This document shows positions 11,039-18,900 of a stretch of 64,000 nt of DNA, piece after piece. Every line of letters begins with the position of its first letter. Position 1 is the first letter of the stretch. The translations under genes and the position numbers were made by a program. The DNA lies in contig NZ_CP136759.1 in the NCBI RefSeq assembly GCF_032931615.1, positions 1,984,001 through 2,048,000 of the forward strand, given 5' to 3'. The notes under the pieces are model-generated. The model had not been told where the DNA came from, searched no databases, and worked only from the letters and a program-made list of their open reading frames with translations. The DNA is from Palleronia sp. LCG004 (GTDB lineage Bacteria; Pseudomonadota; Alphaproteobacteria; Rhodobacterales; Rhodobacteraceae).

Positions 11039-11065
11039 CTTGCTGCATGGCAGCATTGCCTATTC
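11039..11065 (+). promoter_or_regulatory. Predicted RpoH-type promoter of the DUF1127/sRNA operon
   Basis: CTTG at 11039-11042 is followed after 16 bases by CCTATTC at 11059-11065. This fits the alphaproteobacterial heat-shock sigma consensus CTTG-N16-CYTATNT with one mismatch. It would start transcription near 11072, about 70 bases before the DUF1127 ATG. The R. sphaeroides counterpart operon is known to be driven by RpoHI/RpoHII. The spacer holds an inverted repeat, TGCTGC-ATG-GCAGCA (11041-11055). Prediction only. Confidence 0.5.
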
Positions 11066-11141
11066 GTGGGATTGTGCATCTGCAGCATGATCGTATGTTC
11101 ACTGCAACAGAGACGGAAACACGCGAAAGCGAGACGTTCAA

Positions 11142-11357
11142 ATGACCATGTACACACAGACCGACATCCGCACCGGACGCGACAACCTTTTCGGAAACGC
11201 GTTCTCGAACCTTCAGGCCCAGTATGGCCGCTGGCGCATGTATGTCCGGACCCGCAACGAGCTGATGTCACTTTCCAACCGCGAGCTCGCCGACCTCGGC
11301 ATGACGCGTAGCGGCATCAAGTCCATCGCTCTCGAAGCGGCTTACGGCAACGCCTGA
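11142..11357 (+). CDS. ccaF1: DUF1127 small protein, CcaF1-like RNA-binding factor
   Basis: A 71-residue protein whose C-terminal half is a DUF1127 domain: YGRWRMYVRTRNELMSLS followed by NRELADLGMTRSGI (about residues 28-60), rich in arginine. In R. sphaeroides a DUF1127 protein of this kind, CcaF1 (RSP_6037), is cotranscribed with the CcsR small RNAs, binds RNA and influences sRNA maturation. The array of CcsR-type RNAs begins about 110 bases downstream on the same strand, so I infer the same role. A second in-frame ATG two codons later is possible. No strong Shine-Dalgarno is visible (AGCGAG, 11 bases upstream). Assignment by synteny plus domain. Confidence 0.75.
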   Translation: MTMYTQTDIRTGRDNLFGNAFSNLQAQYGRWRMYVRTRNELMSLSNRELADLGMTRSGIKSIALEAAYGNA

Positions 11358-11467
11358 ATTATTTTCGCCTTGTTCCCCATCGGGTCGATCGAGGCGGACG
11401 GAACACCATCGATGAGCTGAAATCGGCCAGCAGGAAGACCGATCGAAGACAGCTCCTCGAAAAGTAC

Positions 11468-11543
11468 AACGATAGATCCTACCTCCTCCCGGGATCGATC
11501 GTTTCAGGCGACGGGGCCGACCTCCTCCCCGGTCCCGTCGCCT
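11468..11543 (+). ncRNA. ccsR: CcsR-type sRNA unit 1
   Basis: First unit, diverged from the core. Hairpin 1 (11468-11503) has an 11-base-pair stem, AACGAT and GATCC pairing with GGATC and ATCGTT around one A/G mismatch, and the loop holds CCTCCTCCC. Hairpin 2 (11506-11543) is AGGCGACGGG paired with CCCGTCGCCT, again with CCTCCTCCC at its tip. CcsR RNAs are Hfq-associated stress-induced RNAs in R. sphaeroides; the exposed motif resembles an anti-Shine-Dalgarno. Confidence 0.85.
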
Positions 11544-11582
11544 CTAAGATACCGGGCCGAACGGCCCAGCGAGACGCGGTAG

Positions 11583-11648
11583 CCCTACCTCCTCCCAGGG
11601 CGAGCCGTTCAGGCGACGGGGCCGACCTCCTCCCCGGCTCCGTCGCCT
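11583..11648 (+). ncRNA. ccsR: CcsR-type sRNA unit 2
   Basis: Core unit. Hairpin 1 is CCCT-ACCTCCTCCC-AGGG at 11583-11600. Hairpin 2 is AGGCGACGG paired with CCGTCGCCT at 11611-11648, with an inner CCG/CGG helix closing the second CCTCCTCCC loop. The 5' flank GAGACGCGGTAG repeats before nearly every later unit and may hold the processing site. Confidence 0.85.
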
Positions 11649-11686
11649 CCAGATACCGGGCCGAACGGCCCAGCGAGACGCGGTAG

Positions 11687-11752
11687 CCCTACCTCCTCCC
11701 AGGGCGAGCCGTTCAGGCGACGGGGCCGACCTCCTCCCCGGCTCCGTCGCCT
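11687..11752 (+). ncRNA. ccsR: CcsR-type sRNA unit 3
   Basis: Same two hairpins as unit 2, motifs at 11692 and 11730. It is practically identical to unit 2, which suggests recent duplication or gene conversion. Confidence 0.85.
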
Positions 11753-11790
11753 CCAGATACCGGGCCGAACGGCCTAGCGAGACGCGGTAG

Positions 11791-11856
11791 CCCTACCTCC
11801 TCCCAGGGTGAGCCGTTCAGGCGACGGGGCCGACCTCCTCCCCGGCACCGTCGCCT
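11791..11856 (+). ncRNA. ccsR: CcsR-type sRNA unit 4
   Basis: Motifs at 11796 and 11834. It differs from units 2 and 3 by GGGTGAG instead of GGGCGAG after hairpin 1 and by GGCACC instead of GGCTCC in the internal loop of hairpin 2; neither change breaks a pair. The preceding linker hairpin ends in GGCCT, keeping a G-U pair. Confidence 0.85.
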
Positions 11857-11894
11857 CCAGATACCGGGCCGAACGGCCCAGCGAGACACGGTAG

Positions 11895-11960
11895 CCCTAC
11901 CTCCTCCCAGGGTGAGCCGTTCAGGCGACGGGGCCGACCTCCTCCCCGGCACCGTCGCCT
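11895..11960 (+). ncRNA. ccsR: CcsR-type sRNA unit 5
   Basis: Motifs at 11900 and 11938. Sequence matches unit 4 (GGGTGAG and GGCACC variants); the 5' flank has GAGACACGG in place of GAGACGCGG. Confidence 0.85.
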
Positions 11961-11998
11961 CCAGATACCGGGCCAAACGGCCCAGCGAGACGCGGTAG

Positions 11999-12064
11999 CC
12001 CTACCTCCTCCCAGGGTGAGCCGTTCAGGCGACGGGGCCGACCTCCTCCCCGGCTCCGTCGCCG
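11999..12064 (+). ncRNA. ccsR: CcsR-type sRNA unit 6
   Basis: Motifs at 12004 and 12042. It combines the GGGTGAG variant of units 4-5 with the GGCTCC variant of units 2-3, a mosaic expected from recombination between units. After hairpin 2 the sequence changes to GCAGAAATACGG, leading into the diverged last linker. Confidence 0.85.
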
Positions 12065-12102
12065 CAGAAATACGGACCCAACGGTCCGGCCGAGGCGCTA
12101 GG

Positions 12103-12172
12103 CCCTACCTCCTCCCAGGGTCGATGCGAAAGAACGGCGACGTCCACCTCCTCCCGGGCGTCGCCGTTTCGC
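12103..12172 (+). ncRNA. ccsR: CcsR-type sRNA unit 7
   Basis: Last unit, strongly diverged outside the motifs. Hairpin 1 keeps CCCT-ACCTCCTCCC-AGGG. Hairpin 2 is rebuilt: AACGGCGACG-TCC pairs with GGG-CGTCGCCGTT (12133-12168), and the outer GCGA/TCGC helix extends it to 12126-12172. Both loops still present CCTCCTCCC. Structure kept while sequence changed argues for function. Confidence 0.83.
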
Positions 12173-12223
12173 GTTTCAGAGGGTGTCAGGACAGTCTCGG
12201 CAATCCTGCGATCGCCAAGCGGC

Positions 12224-14617
12224 TCAGAACGGCACGTTGCCGGCTTCGTCCGCATCGATGAGGAACTTCGCGACGACCTTCTTCCGTCCGGCCTTGTCGA
12301 AGCTGATATCGAGCTTGTCGCCTTCGATCGCGCTGACCGTGCCGTATCCGAACTTGCTGTGGAACACGCGATCCCCGTCCTCGAACGACGAGATCGCCGT
12401 GGCGTCGATCATCATGTCGCGGCTTTCCTGCGGCTGCCGCATCGGGCGGTTCGCGCTGCGCTCCTGCAATCTGCGCCAGCCGGGGGAATTGTAGACATCA
12501 GCCCGCCCCGCGCGATCGTGCAGATCGCTGGCCTGCGCGGCCATGATCGCCGGCGACGCGCTCGACGCCATGCCCGCCGCACCGTAGCCCCCGCCATAGA
12601 GCCCCGGTGGCGTCAGGACCTCGACGTGATCCTCGGGCAGTTCGTCGATGAAGCGCGAGGGCAACGCGGATTGCCATTGGCCATAGACGCGCCGGTTCGC
12701 CGCGAAACTGATCGTGCAGATCCTCTCGGCCCGGGTGATGCCGACATAGGCGAGGCGACGTTCCTCCTCCAGACCCTTGAGGCCCGATTCGTCCATCGAC
12801 CGCTGCGAGGGGAAGAGGCCGTCCTCCCAGCCCGGCAGGAACACGACCGGAAACTCGAGCCCCTTCGCGGCATGAAGGGTCATCACGCTGATCTTCGCGC
12901 CGCCCTCCTCCGTCTCGTTGTCCATGATGAGGGCGACATGCTCGAGGAATCCCTGAAGGTTCTCGAATTGCTCCAGCGCCTTGATCAACTCCTTGAGGTT
13001 CTCGAGCCGCCCGGGGGCCTCGGGCGTCTTGTCGTTCTGCCAATGCGCGGTATAGCCCGATTCCTCGAGAATGGTCTCGGCAAGCTCGATATGGCTCTGA
13101 TCCGGCCGGCGGGTCAGATCGTGCCAACGCGCGAGATTGTCGACCAGCAGGCGAAGTTCGGCCCCGCCCTTGCCGCCGAGTTCGCCTTCGGACAGCAGGA
13201 TCCGCGCGCCGTCGATCAGCGTGGCACCGTTTTCCCGCGCGGTGCGCTGGATCTTCTGCTGTGCCTTGTCGCCGAGCCCGCGCTTGGGCGTGTTGACGAT
13301 TCGCTCGAACGCGAGATCGTCGTCCGGGCTGACGGCGCAGCGGAAATAGGCCATCGCATCGCGAATCTCGAGCCGTTCGTAGAATCGCGGCCCCCCGATT
13401 ACGCGGTATGGCAGGCCGATCGTCAGGAACCGGTCCTCGAAGGCACGCATCTGATGCGAGGCGCGGACGAGAATCGCCATGTCGTCGAGCGAGATCGGAT
13501 CGATCCCGCGCGTTCCACGAGACAGCGATTCGACCTCCTCACCGATCCAGCGGGCCTCCTCCTCACCGTCCCAATGGCCGATGAGACGCACGCGCTCGCC
13601 TTCGGTCAGGTCGGTGAAGAGCGTCTTGCCCAGCCGCCCCTCGTTCGCGTCGATCACGCCCGCGGCCGCGGCCAGGATGTGCGGCGTCGAGCGGTAGTTC
13701 TGCTCGAGCCGGACGACCTTCGCGCCCGGAAAATCTTTCTCGAACCGGAGGATGTTGCCGACCTCCGCCCCGCGCCAACCATAGATCGACTGGTCGTCGT
13801 CGCCCACGCAGCAGATGTTCTTGTGCCCCTGGGCCAGCAGCCTCAGCCAGAGATACTGCGCGACGTTCGTGTCCTGATACTCGTCGACGAGGATATAGCG
13901 GAACCAGCGCTGGTACTGCGCGAGCACGTCGGGATGGTTCTGGAAGATCGTCACGACATGGAGAAGGAGATCGCCGAAATCGACGGCGTTCAGCGTCTTC
14001 AGCCGCTGCTGGTAATAGTCGTAGAGCTCGGTGCCGCGATGGTTGTAGGCCCCTGCCTCGGCCGCGGGAACCTTGTCGGGCGTCCAGGCGCGGTTCTTCC
14101 AGTGATCGATATGGCCGGCGAGCTGGCGCGCGGGCCAGCGCTTCTCGTCTATGTTCTCGGCCGCGATCAGCTGCTTCAGCAGCCGGATCTGGTCGTCCGT
14201 GTCGAGAATCGTGAAATTCGACTTCAGATCCACCAGTTCGGCATGACGGCGCAGCAGCTTGACGCAGATCGCGTGGAACGTGCCGAGCCAAGGCATCCCC
14301 TCGATCGTCTGCCCGAGCAGACCGCCCACGCGCTCCTTCATCTCGCGCGCGGCCTTGTTGGTGAAGGTCACGGCGAGGATCTCGTTCGGACGGGCACGAC
14401 CTTGCGTCATCAGATGCGCGATGCGGGCGGTGAGCGCCCGGGTCTTGCCGGTTCCGGCCCCCGCCAGCATCAGGACCGGGCCGTCGAGCGCCTCGACCGC
14501 CTCGCGCTGCGCGGCGTTGAGCCCGTCGAGATAGGGCGTCGCGGCCGGGGCCATGGCGCGTTGCGACAGCGGCACCGCCGCGCGTTCGAATGCGTCGTTC
14601 TCGTCGAAGCTGCTCAT
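12224..14617 (-). CDS. uvrD: ATP-dependent DNA helicase UvrD/PcrA
   Basis: Superfamily 1A 3'-5' helicase for nucleotide-excision and mismatch repair. Q-motif LNAAQREAV is at about 33-41, Walker A GAGTGKT at 53-59, and Walker B/motif II is DEYQDTN. Motif III reads GDDDQSIYGWRGAE, and motif VI has YVGITRAE. A C-terminal Tudor-like RNA-polymerase-interacting segment (DRVFHSKFGYGTV onward) is intact. The length of 797 residues is normal. It is monocistronic and convergent with the sRNA array, whose last hairpin ends about 50 bases from the uvrD stop. Confidence 0.95.
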   Translation of the reverse strand: MSSFDENDAFERAAVPLSQRAMAPAATPYLDGLNAAQREAVEALDGPVLMLAGAGTGKTRALTARIAHLMTQGRARPNEILAVTFTNKAAREMKERVGGLLGQTIEGMPWLGTFHAICVKLLRRHAELVDLKSNFTILDTDDQIRLLKQLIAAENIDEKRWPARQLAGHIDHWKNRAWTPDKVPAAEAGAYNHRGTELYDYYQQRLKTLNAVDFGDLLLHVVTIFQNHPDVLAQYQRWFRYILVDEYQDTNVAQYLWLRLLAQGHKNICCVGDDDQSIYGWRGAEVGNILRFEKDFPGAKVVRLEQNYRSTPHILAAAAGVIDANEGRLGKTLFTDLTEGERVRLIGHWDGEEEARWIGEEVESLSRGTRGIDPISLDDMAILVRASHQMRAFEDRFLTIGLPYRVIGGPRFYERLEIRDAMAYFRCAVSPDDDLAFERIVNTPKRGLGDKAQQKIQRTARENGATLIDGARILLSEGELGGKGGAELRLLVDNLARWHDLTRRPDQSHIELAETILEESGYTAHWQNDKTPEAPGRLENLKELIKALEQFENLQGFLEHVALIMDNETEEGGAKISVMTLHAAKGLEFPVVFLPGWEDGLFPSQRSMDESGLKGLEEERRLAYVGITRAERICTISFAANRRVYGQWQSALPSRFIDELPEDHVEVLTPPGLYGGGYGAAGMASSASPAIMAAQASDLHDRAGRADVYNSPGWRRLQERSANRPMRQPQESRDMMIDATAISSFEDGDRVFHSKFGYGTVSAIEGDKLDISFDKAGRKKVVAKFLIDADEAGNVPF

Positions 14618-14724
14618 GCGCCCTGCTTAACCATGATCGATCCGTTTGGAAAGCGGCGACGTTCCCCTTGCGTTCCACCTCGTGGCGATTGTCAGCCGCA
14701 GGGAGACGGCGCATAGATCGCGAC

Positions 14725-15855
14725 ATGGATCTCGACGATACGCATCCCGCCCTCTCGGACCTCGCCGCCCATGCGCGAAAGCGGGTGCCGCATTTCATCT
14801 GGGAATACCTGCAGAGCGCGACGGGCGACGAATCCTCGGCCCGCCGGTCCGCCGAGGCGCTCGACCGTATCACGCTCGTGCCGCGGAACCTGCGCAAGGT
14901 AAGCCCGGATCTCGGGACGACGTTCCTCGGACAGCGATTCGACCTCCCCTTCGGCATCGCACCCGTCGGCATGTCTGGGTCGGTCTGGCCCGGGGCCGAA
15001 GCGATGCTGGCGCGGTCGGCCGCCAGGAACGGCGCGCCCTTCTCGCTCAGCACGGTGGCCGCGATGACGCCCGAGGCGGTCGGCCCGCATCTCGGCACGG
15101 GCTGGTTCCAGCTCTACGCGCCGGGCGATCCGGAAATCCGGCGCGACATGCTGAAACGCGCCCGCGATGCGGGGTTCACCGGCTTGATCCTCACCGTCGA
15201 CGTCCAGACCCCGAGTCGCCGCGAACGCCAGCGCCGCGCGCGGCTGACGAACCCCATGCAGTTCACGCCGCGCATCCTGTGGCAGACGGCGCAGGCCCCG
15301 TTCTGGGCGCTTGCGATCGTGCAGAACGGCGTCCCGAAGCTCAGGACGCTCGAGAAATACGCGGGCGACACCAAGGCCAAGGGCGAGACGACGAGCCATA
15401 TCGGCTACATGCTGCGGACCGCGCCCGACTGGGAGTATCTCGCGGCCGTTCGTGACGAATGGGACGGCCCCCTGATGGTCAAGGGCGTGCTCTCGGCCGA
15501 GGATGCCGCCCGCGCGACCGATCTTGCCGATGCGGTCTGGATCTCGAACCACGGCGGCCGGCAGTTCGAGGCCGCCCCCGCCCCCGTCGACGTCCTGCCG
15601 GCGATCCGGCAAGCCGTGGGTCCGGATTACCCCCTGATCGCCGACGGGGCCGTGCGGTCGGGCACCGACATCCTGCGACTGATCGCGAAGGGGGCCGATT
15701 ACGTCATGCTCGGCCGCGCCTTCCACCACGGGGCCGCGTCCTTCGGCGAGCGTGGGGTCGACCACGTCTTCCACATCCTGCGCGAAGGGCTCAAGGCCGA
15801 TATGGGACAGCTCGGAATTTCCCGCCCCGAGGAGGTTCGCGACCATCTCGGCTGA
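14725..15855 (+). CDS. FMN-dependent alpha-hydroxy-acid oxidase (LldD-like)
   Basis: Member of the lactate/glycolate/mandelate dehydrogenase family, a TIM barrel that binds FMN and oxidises a 2-hydroxy acid to a 2-oxo acid. The start at 14725 (MDLDDTHPALSD) gives 376 residues, the family length. Active-site hallmarks are the early FIWEYLQS helix and the SNHGGRQFE segment with the catalytic His and substrate-binding Arg; IADGAVRSGTD and MLGRAFHHG hold FMN phosphate. L-lactate is the commonest substrate and pyruvate carboxylase lies just downstream, but the substrate cannot be fixed from sequence. An upstream ATG at 14590 lies inside uvrD and is rejected. Confidence 0.88.
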   Translation: MDLDDTHPALSDLAAHARKRVPHFIWEYLQSATGDESSARRSAEALDRITLVPRNLRKVSPDLGTTFLGQRFDLPFGIAPVGMSGSVWPGAEAMLARSAARNGAPFSLSTVAAMTPEAVGPHLGTGWFQLYAPGDPEIRRDMLKRARDAGFTGLILTVDVQTPSRRERQRRARLTNPMQFTPRILWQTAQAPFWALAIVQNGVPKLRTLEKYAGDTKAKGETTSHIGYMLRTAPDWEYLAAVRDEWDGPLMVKGVLSAEDAARATDLADAVWISNHGGRQFEAAPAPVDVLPAIRQAVGPDYPLIADGAVRSGTDILRLIAKGADYVMLGRAFHHGAASFGERGVDHVFHILREGLKADMGQLGISRPEEVRDHLG

Positions 15856-15946
15856 GTGCCGTCGGCGGCCCCCGTGCCGCTGACATTAGTTCTTTCGCAA
15901 CGGCGCGGCATGGCTATGCTGCATCCGCAAAGAAGGAGACCTTGAG

Positions 15947-18900
15947 ATGGCCGAGTTCCAGAAGATCCTCATCGCCAATCGGGGGGAGATCGCGATCCGC
16001 GTCATGCGCGCCGCGAACGAACTCGGCAAGCGGACGGTCGCGGTCTATGCCGACGAGGACAAGCTCAGCCTGCACCGATTCAAGGCGGACGAGGCCTATC
16101 GCATCGGCGAGGGGCTCGGCCCCGTCGCGGCCTATCTCTCGATCGAGGAGATCATCCGCGTGGCCCGTGCCTGCGGCGCCGACGCCATTCATCCGGGCTA
16201 TGGCCTCCTGTCCGAGAACCCCGATTTCGTCGATGCCTGCACCGAGGCCGGGATCTCCTTCATCGGCCCCAAGGCCAAGACGATGCGGCAGCTCGGCGAC
16301 AAGGCCTCGGCCCGCCGCGTGGCGATCGAGGCGGGCGTTCCCGTCATCCCCGCGACCGAGGTGCTGGGCGACGACATGACCGCGATCCGGAAGGAGGCGT
16401 CCGAGATCGGCTATCCCCTCATGCTGAAGGCGAGCTGGGGCGGCGGCGGGCGCGGCATGCGACCGATCCTCGAGGAAAAGGAACTCGAGGAGAAGGTCCG
16501 CGAAGGCCGTCGCGAGGCCGAAGCCGCCTTCGGCAACGGCGAAGGCTATCTCGAGAAGATGATCGCCCGCGCCCGCCACGTCGAGGTGCAGATCCTGGGC
16601 GACAGCCAGGGCAACATCTATCACCTGTGGGAACGCGACTGCTCGGTCCAGCGCCGCAACCAGAAGGTCGTGGAACGCGCGCCCGCCCCTTACCTTTCGG
16701 GCGCGCAGCGCGAGCGGATCTGCAATCTCGGCAAGAAGATCGCCTCCCATGTCGGCTACGAATGCGCGGGAACGATCGAGTTCCTGATGGATATGGAAAC
16801 GGGCGAGTTCTACTTCATCGAGGTGAACCCCCGCGTCCAGGTCGAGCATACCGTGACCGAGGAGGTCACCGGCATCGACATCGTCCGCGCCCAGATCCTG
16901 ATCGCCGAGGGCAAGAGCCTGATGGAGGCGACCGGCACGGCGAGCCAGTACGACGTCGAACTGTCCGGCCATGCCATCCAGTGCCGCATCACGACCGAGG
17001 ATCCGTCGAACAACTTCATCCCCGATTACGGTCGCATCACGGCCTATCGCGGGGCCACGGGCATGGGCATCCGGCTCGACGGCGGCACGGCCTATTCCGG
17101 CGCGGTCATCACGCGCTACTACGATTCGCTCCTCGAGAAGGTCACCGCCTGGGCTCCGACGCCCGAGGCCGCGATCGCCCGGATGGACCGTGCGCTCAGG
17201 GAGTTCAGGATCCGCGGCGTCAGCACGAATATCGACTTCGTCATCAACCTGCTCAAGCATCCGACCTTCCGCAATTACGAATACCACACGAAGTTCATCG
17301 ACCAGACGCCCGAGCTCTTCGATTTCAAGCCGAGGCGCGACCGGGCGACGCGGATTTTGCGCTACATCGCCGATATCAGCGTGAACGGTCATCCCGAGAC
17401 CGAAGGCCGGGCCATGCCGCCCGCCCACACCAAGACACCGGTTCCGCCCGCGCCGCAGAGCGAGGGCATCCCCCACGGCACGCGCCAGATCCTCGACCAG
17501 TTCGGGCCGCAGGCCGTCGCCGACTGGATGCTCGACCAGCCGCAGCTCCTCGTGACCGACACGACGATGCGCGACGGCCACCAGTCGCTCCTCGCGACCC
17601 GGATGCGCTCCATCGACATGATCCGCGTGGCCCCGACCTATGCGACGAACATGTCGGGGCTCTTCTCGATGGAATGCTGGGGCGGCGCGACCTTCGACGT
17701 CTCCTACCGCTTCCTGCAGGAATGTCCGTGGCAGCGGTTGCGCGACCTGCGCGCGGCCATGCCGAACCTGATGACGCAGATGCTGCTGCGCGCGTCGAAC
17801 GGGGTTGGATACACCAACTATCCCGACAACGTGGTCGAGGCCTTCATCGCGCAGGCGGCGAAAAGCGGCGTCGACATCTTCCGGGTCTTCGACAGCCTCA
17901 ACTGGGTCGAGAACATGCGCGTCGCGATGGATGCCGTGCTCGAGCAGAACAAGGTCTGCGAAGGCACGATCTGCTACACGGGCAACATGCTCGACCCCGA
18001 CCGGTCGAAATACGACCGTGACTACTACGTGAACATGGCCAAGGAACTGAAGGCCGCGGGCGCGCATGTGCTGGGCCTGAAGGACATGGCGGGCCTGATG
18101 AAGCCCAATGCCGCGCGGGTCCTGGTCAAGGCCCTGAAGGAAGAGGTCGGCCTGCCGATCCACTTCCATACCCACGACACGGCCGGCATCGCCAGCGGCA
18201 CGATCCTCGCCGCGGCCGAGGCGGGCGTCGATGCCGTCGATTGCGCGATGGATGCGCTGTCGGGCAACACCTCCCAGGCGACAATGGGCACGGTGGTCGA
18301 GGCGCTGAAAGGGACCGATCGCGATACCGGGCTCGACGTGGAGGCGATCCGCGCGATCTCGAATTACTGGGAATCGGTACGGGACCACTACGCCGCCTTC
18401 GAATCGGGCATGCAGGCCCCCGCATCCGAGGTCTATCTCCACGAGATGCCGGGCGGGCAGTTCACCAACCTCAAGACCCAGGCGCGGTCCATGGGGCTCG
18501 AGGATCGCTGGCACGAGGTGGCCAGGACCTATGCCGACGTGAACCGGATGTTCGGCGACATCGTGAAGGTCACGCCCTCCTCCAAGGTCGTGGGCGACAT
18601 GGCCCTCATGATGGTCAGCCAAGGGCTGACCCGTGCCGAGGTCGAGGATCCGAAGAAGGATCTCTCCTTCCCCGATTCGGTCGTCGAGATGATGAAGGGC
18701 TATCTCGGCAAACCGCCGGGCGGCTGGCCCGAGGCGATCCAGAAGAAGGTCCTCAAGGGCGAGAAGCCCCTACAGGACCGTCCCGGCAAGGCAATGAAGC
18801 CGGTCGATCTCGAAGAGGCGCGCGCCCAGGCATCGAAGGCCGCGGGCGGCGTCGAGATCGACGACGAGGATCTGATGGGATACCTCATGTATCCCAAGGT

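Larger units (their letters stand above)
11468..12172 (+). repeat. Tandem array of seven CcsR-type sRNA units (104-nt period)
   Basis: Fourteen copies of CCTCCTCCC occur, two per unit. First motifs start at 11482, 11588, 11692, 11796, 11900, 12004 and 12108; second motifs at 11521, 11626, 11730, 11834, 11938, 12042 and 12147. Spacing is 104 bases almost throughout. Each motif sits in the loop of a hairpin. Units are joined by linkers with a third hairpin, GGGCC-GAAC-GGCCC, first at 11554-11567 and then every 104 bases to 12074-12087. Because 104 is not a multiple of three, no protein frame survives across units; the array is RNA. No clear U-rich terminator follows unit 7. Confidence 0.92.

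Noticed and set aside
10392-11141. RNase P RNA gene next to mraZ
   Set aside because: The universally conserved 5' and 3' core segments of bacterial RNase P RNA could not be found on either strand.
10660-11271. 203-residue minus-strand frame
   Set aside because: Cysteine- and arginine-rich composition unlike real proteins here, no ribosome site, and antisense to the DUF1127 gene and its promoter.
11713-11976. Repetitive protein-coding frames inside the array
   Set aside because: The 104-base period shifts frame at every unit, and the apparent products are arginine/glycine-rich low-complexity sequences without a ribosome site.
11468-12172. CRISPR array
   Set aside because: The 104-base units repeat along their whole length, with no unique spacers between short repeats, no cas genes and a clear match to paired CCTCCTCCC hairpins.
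15914-18622. 902-residue frame antisense to pyruvate carboxylase
   Set aside because: High-GC shadow frame rich in Arg, His and Asp; pyc on the other strand has all catalytic motifs.
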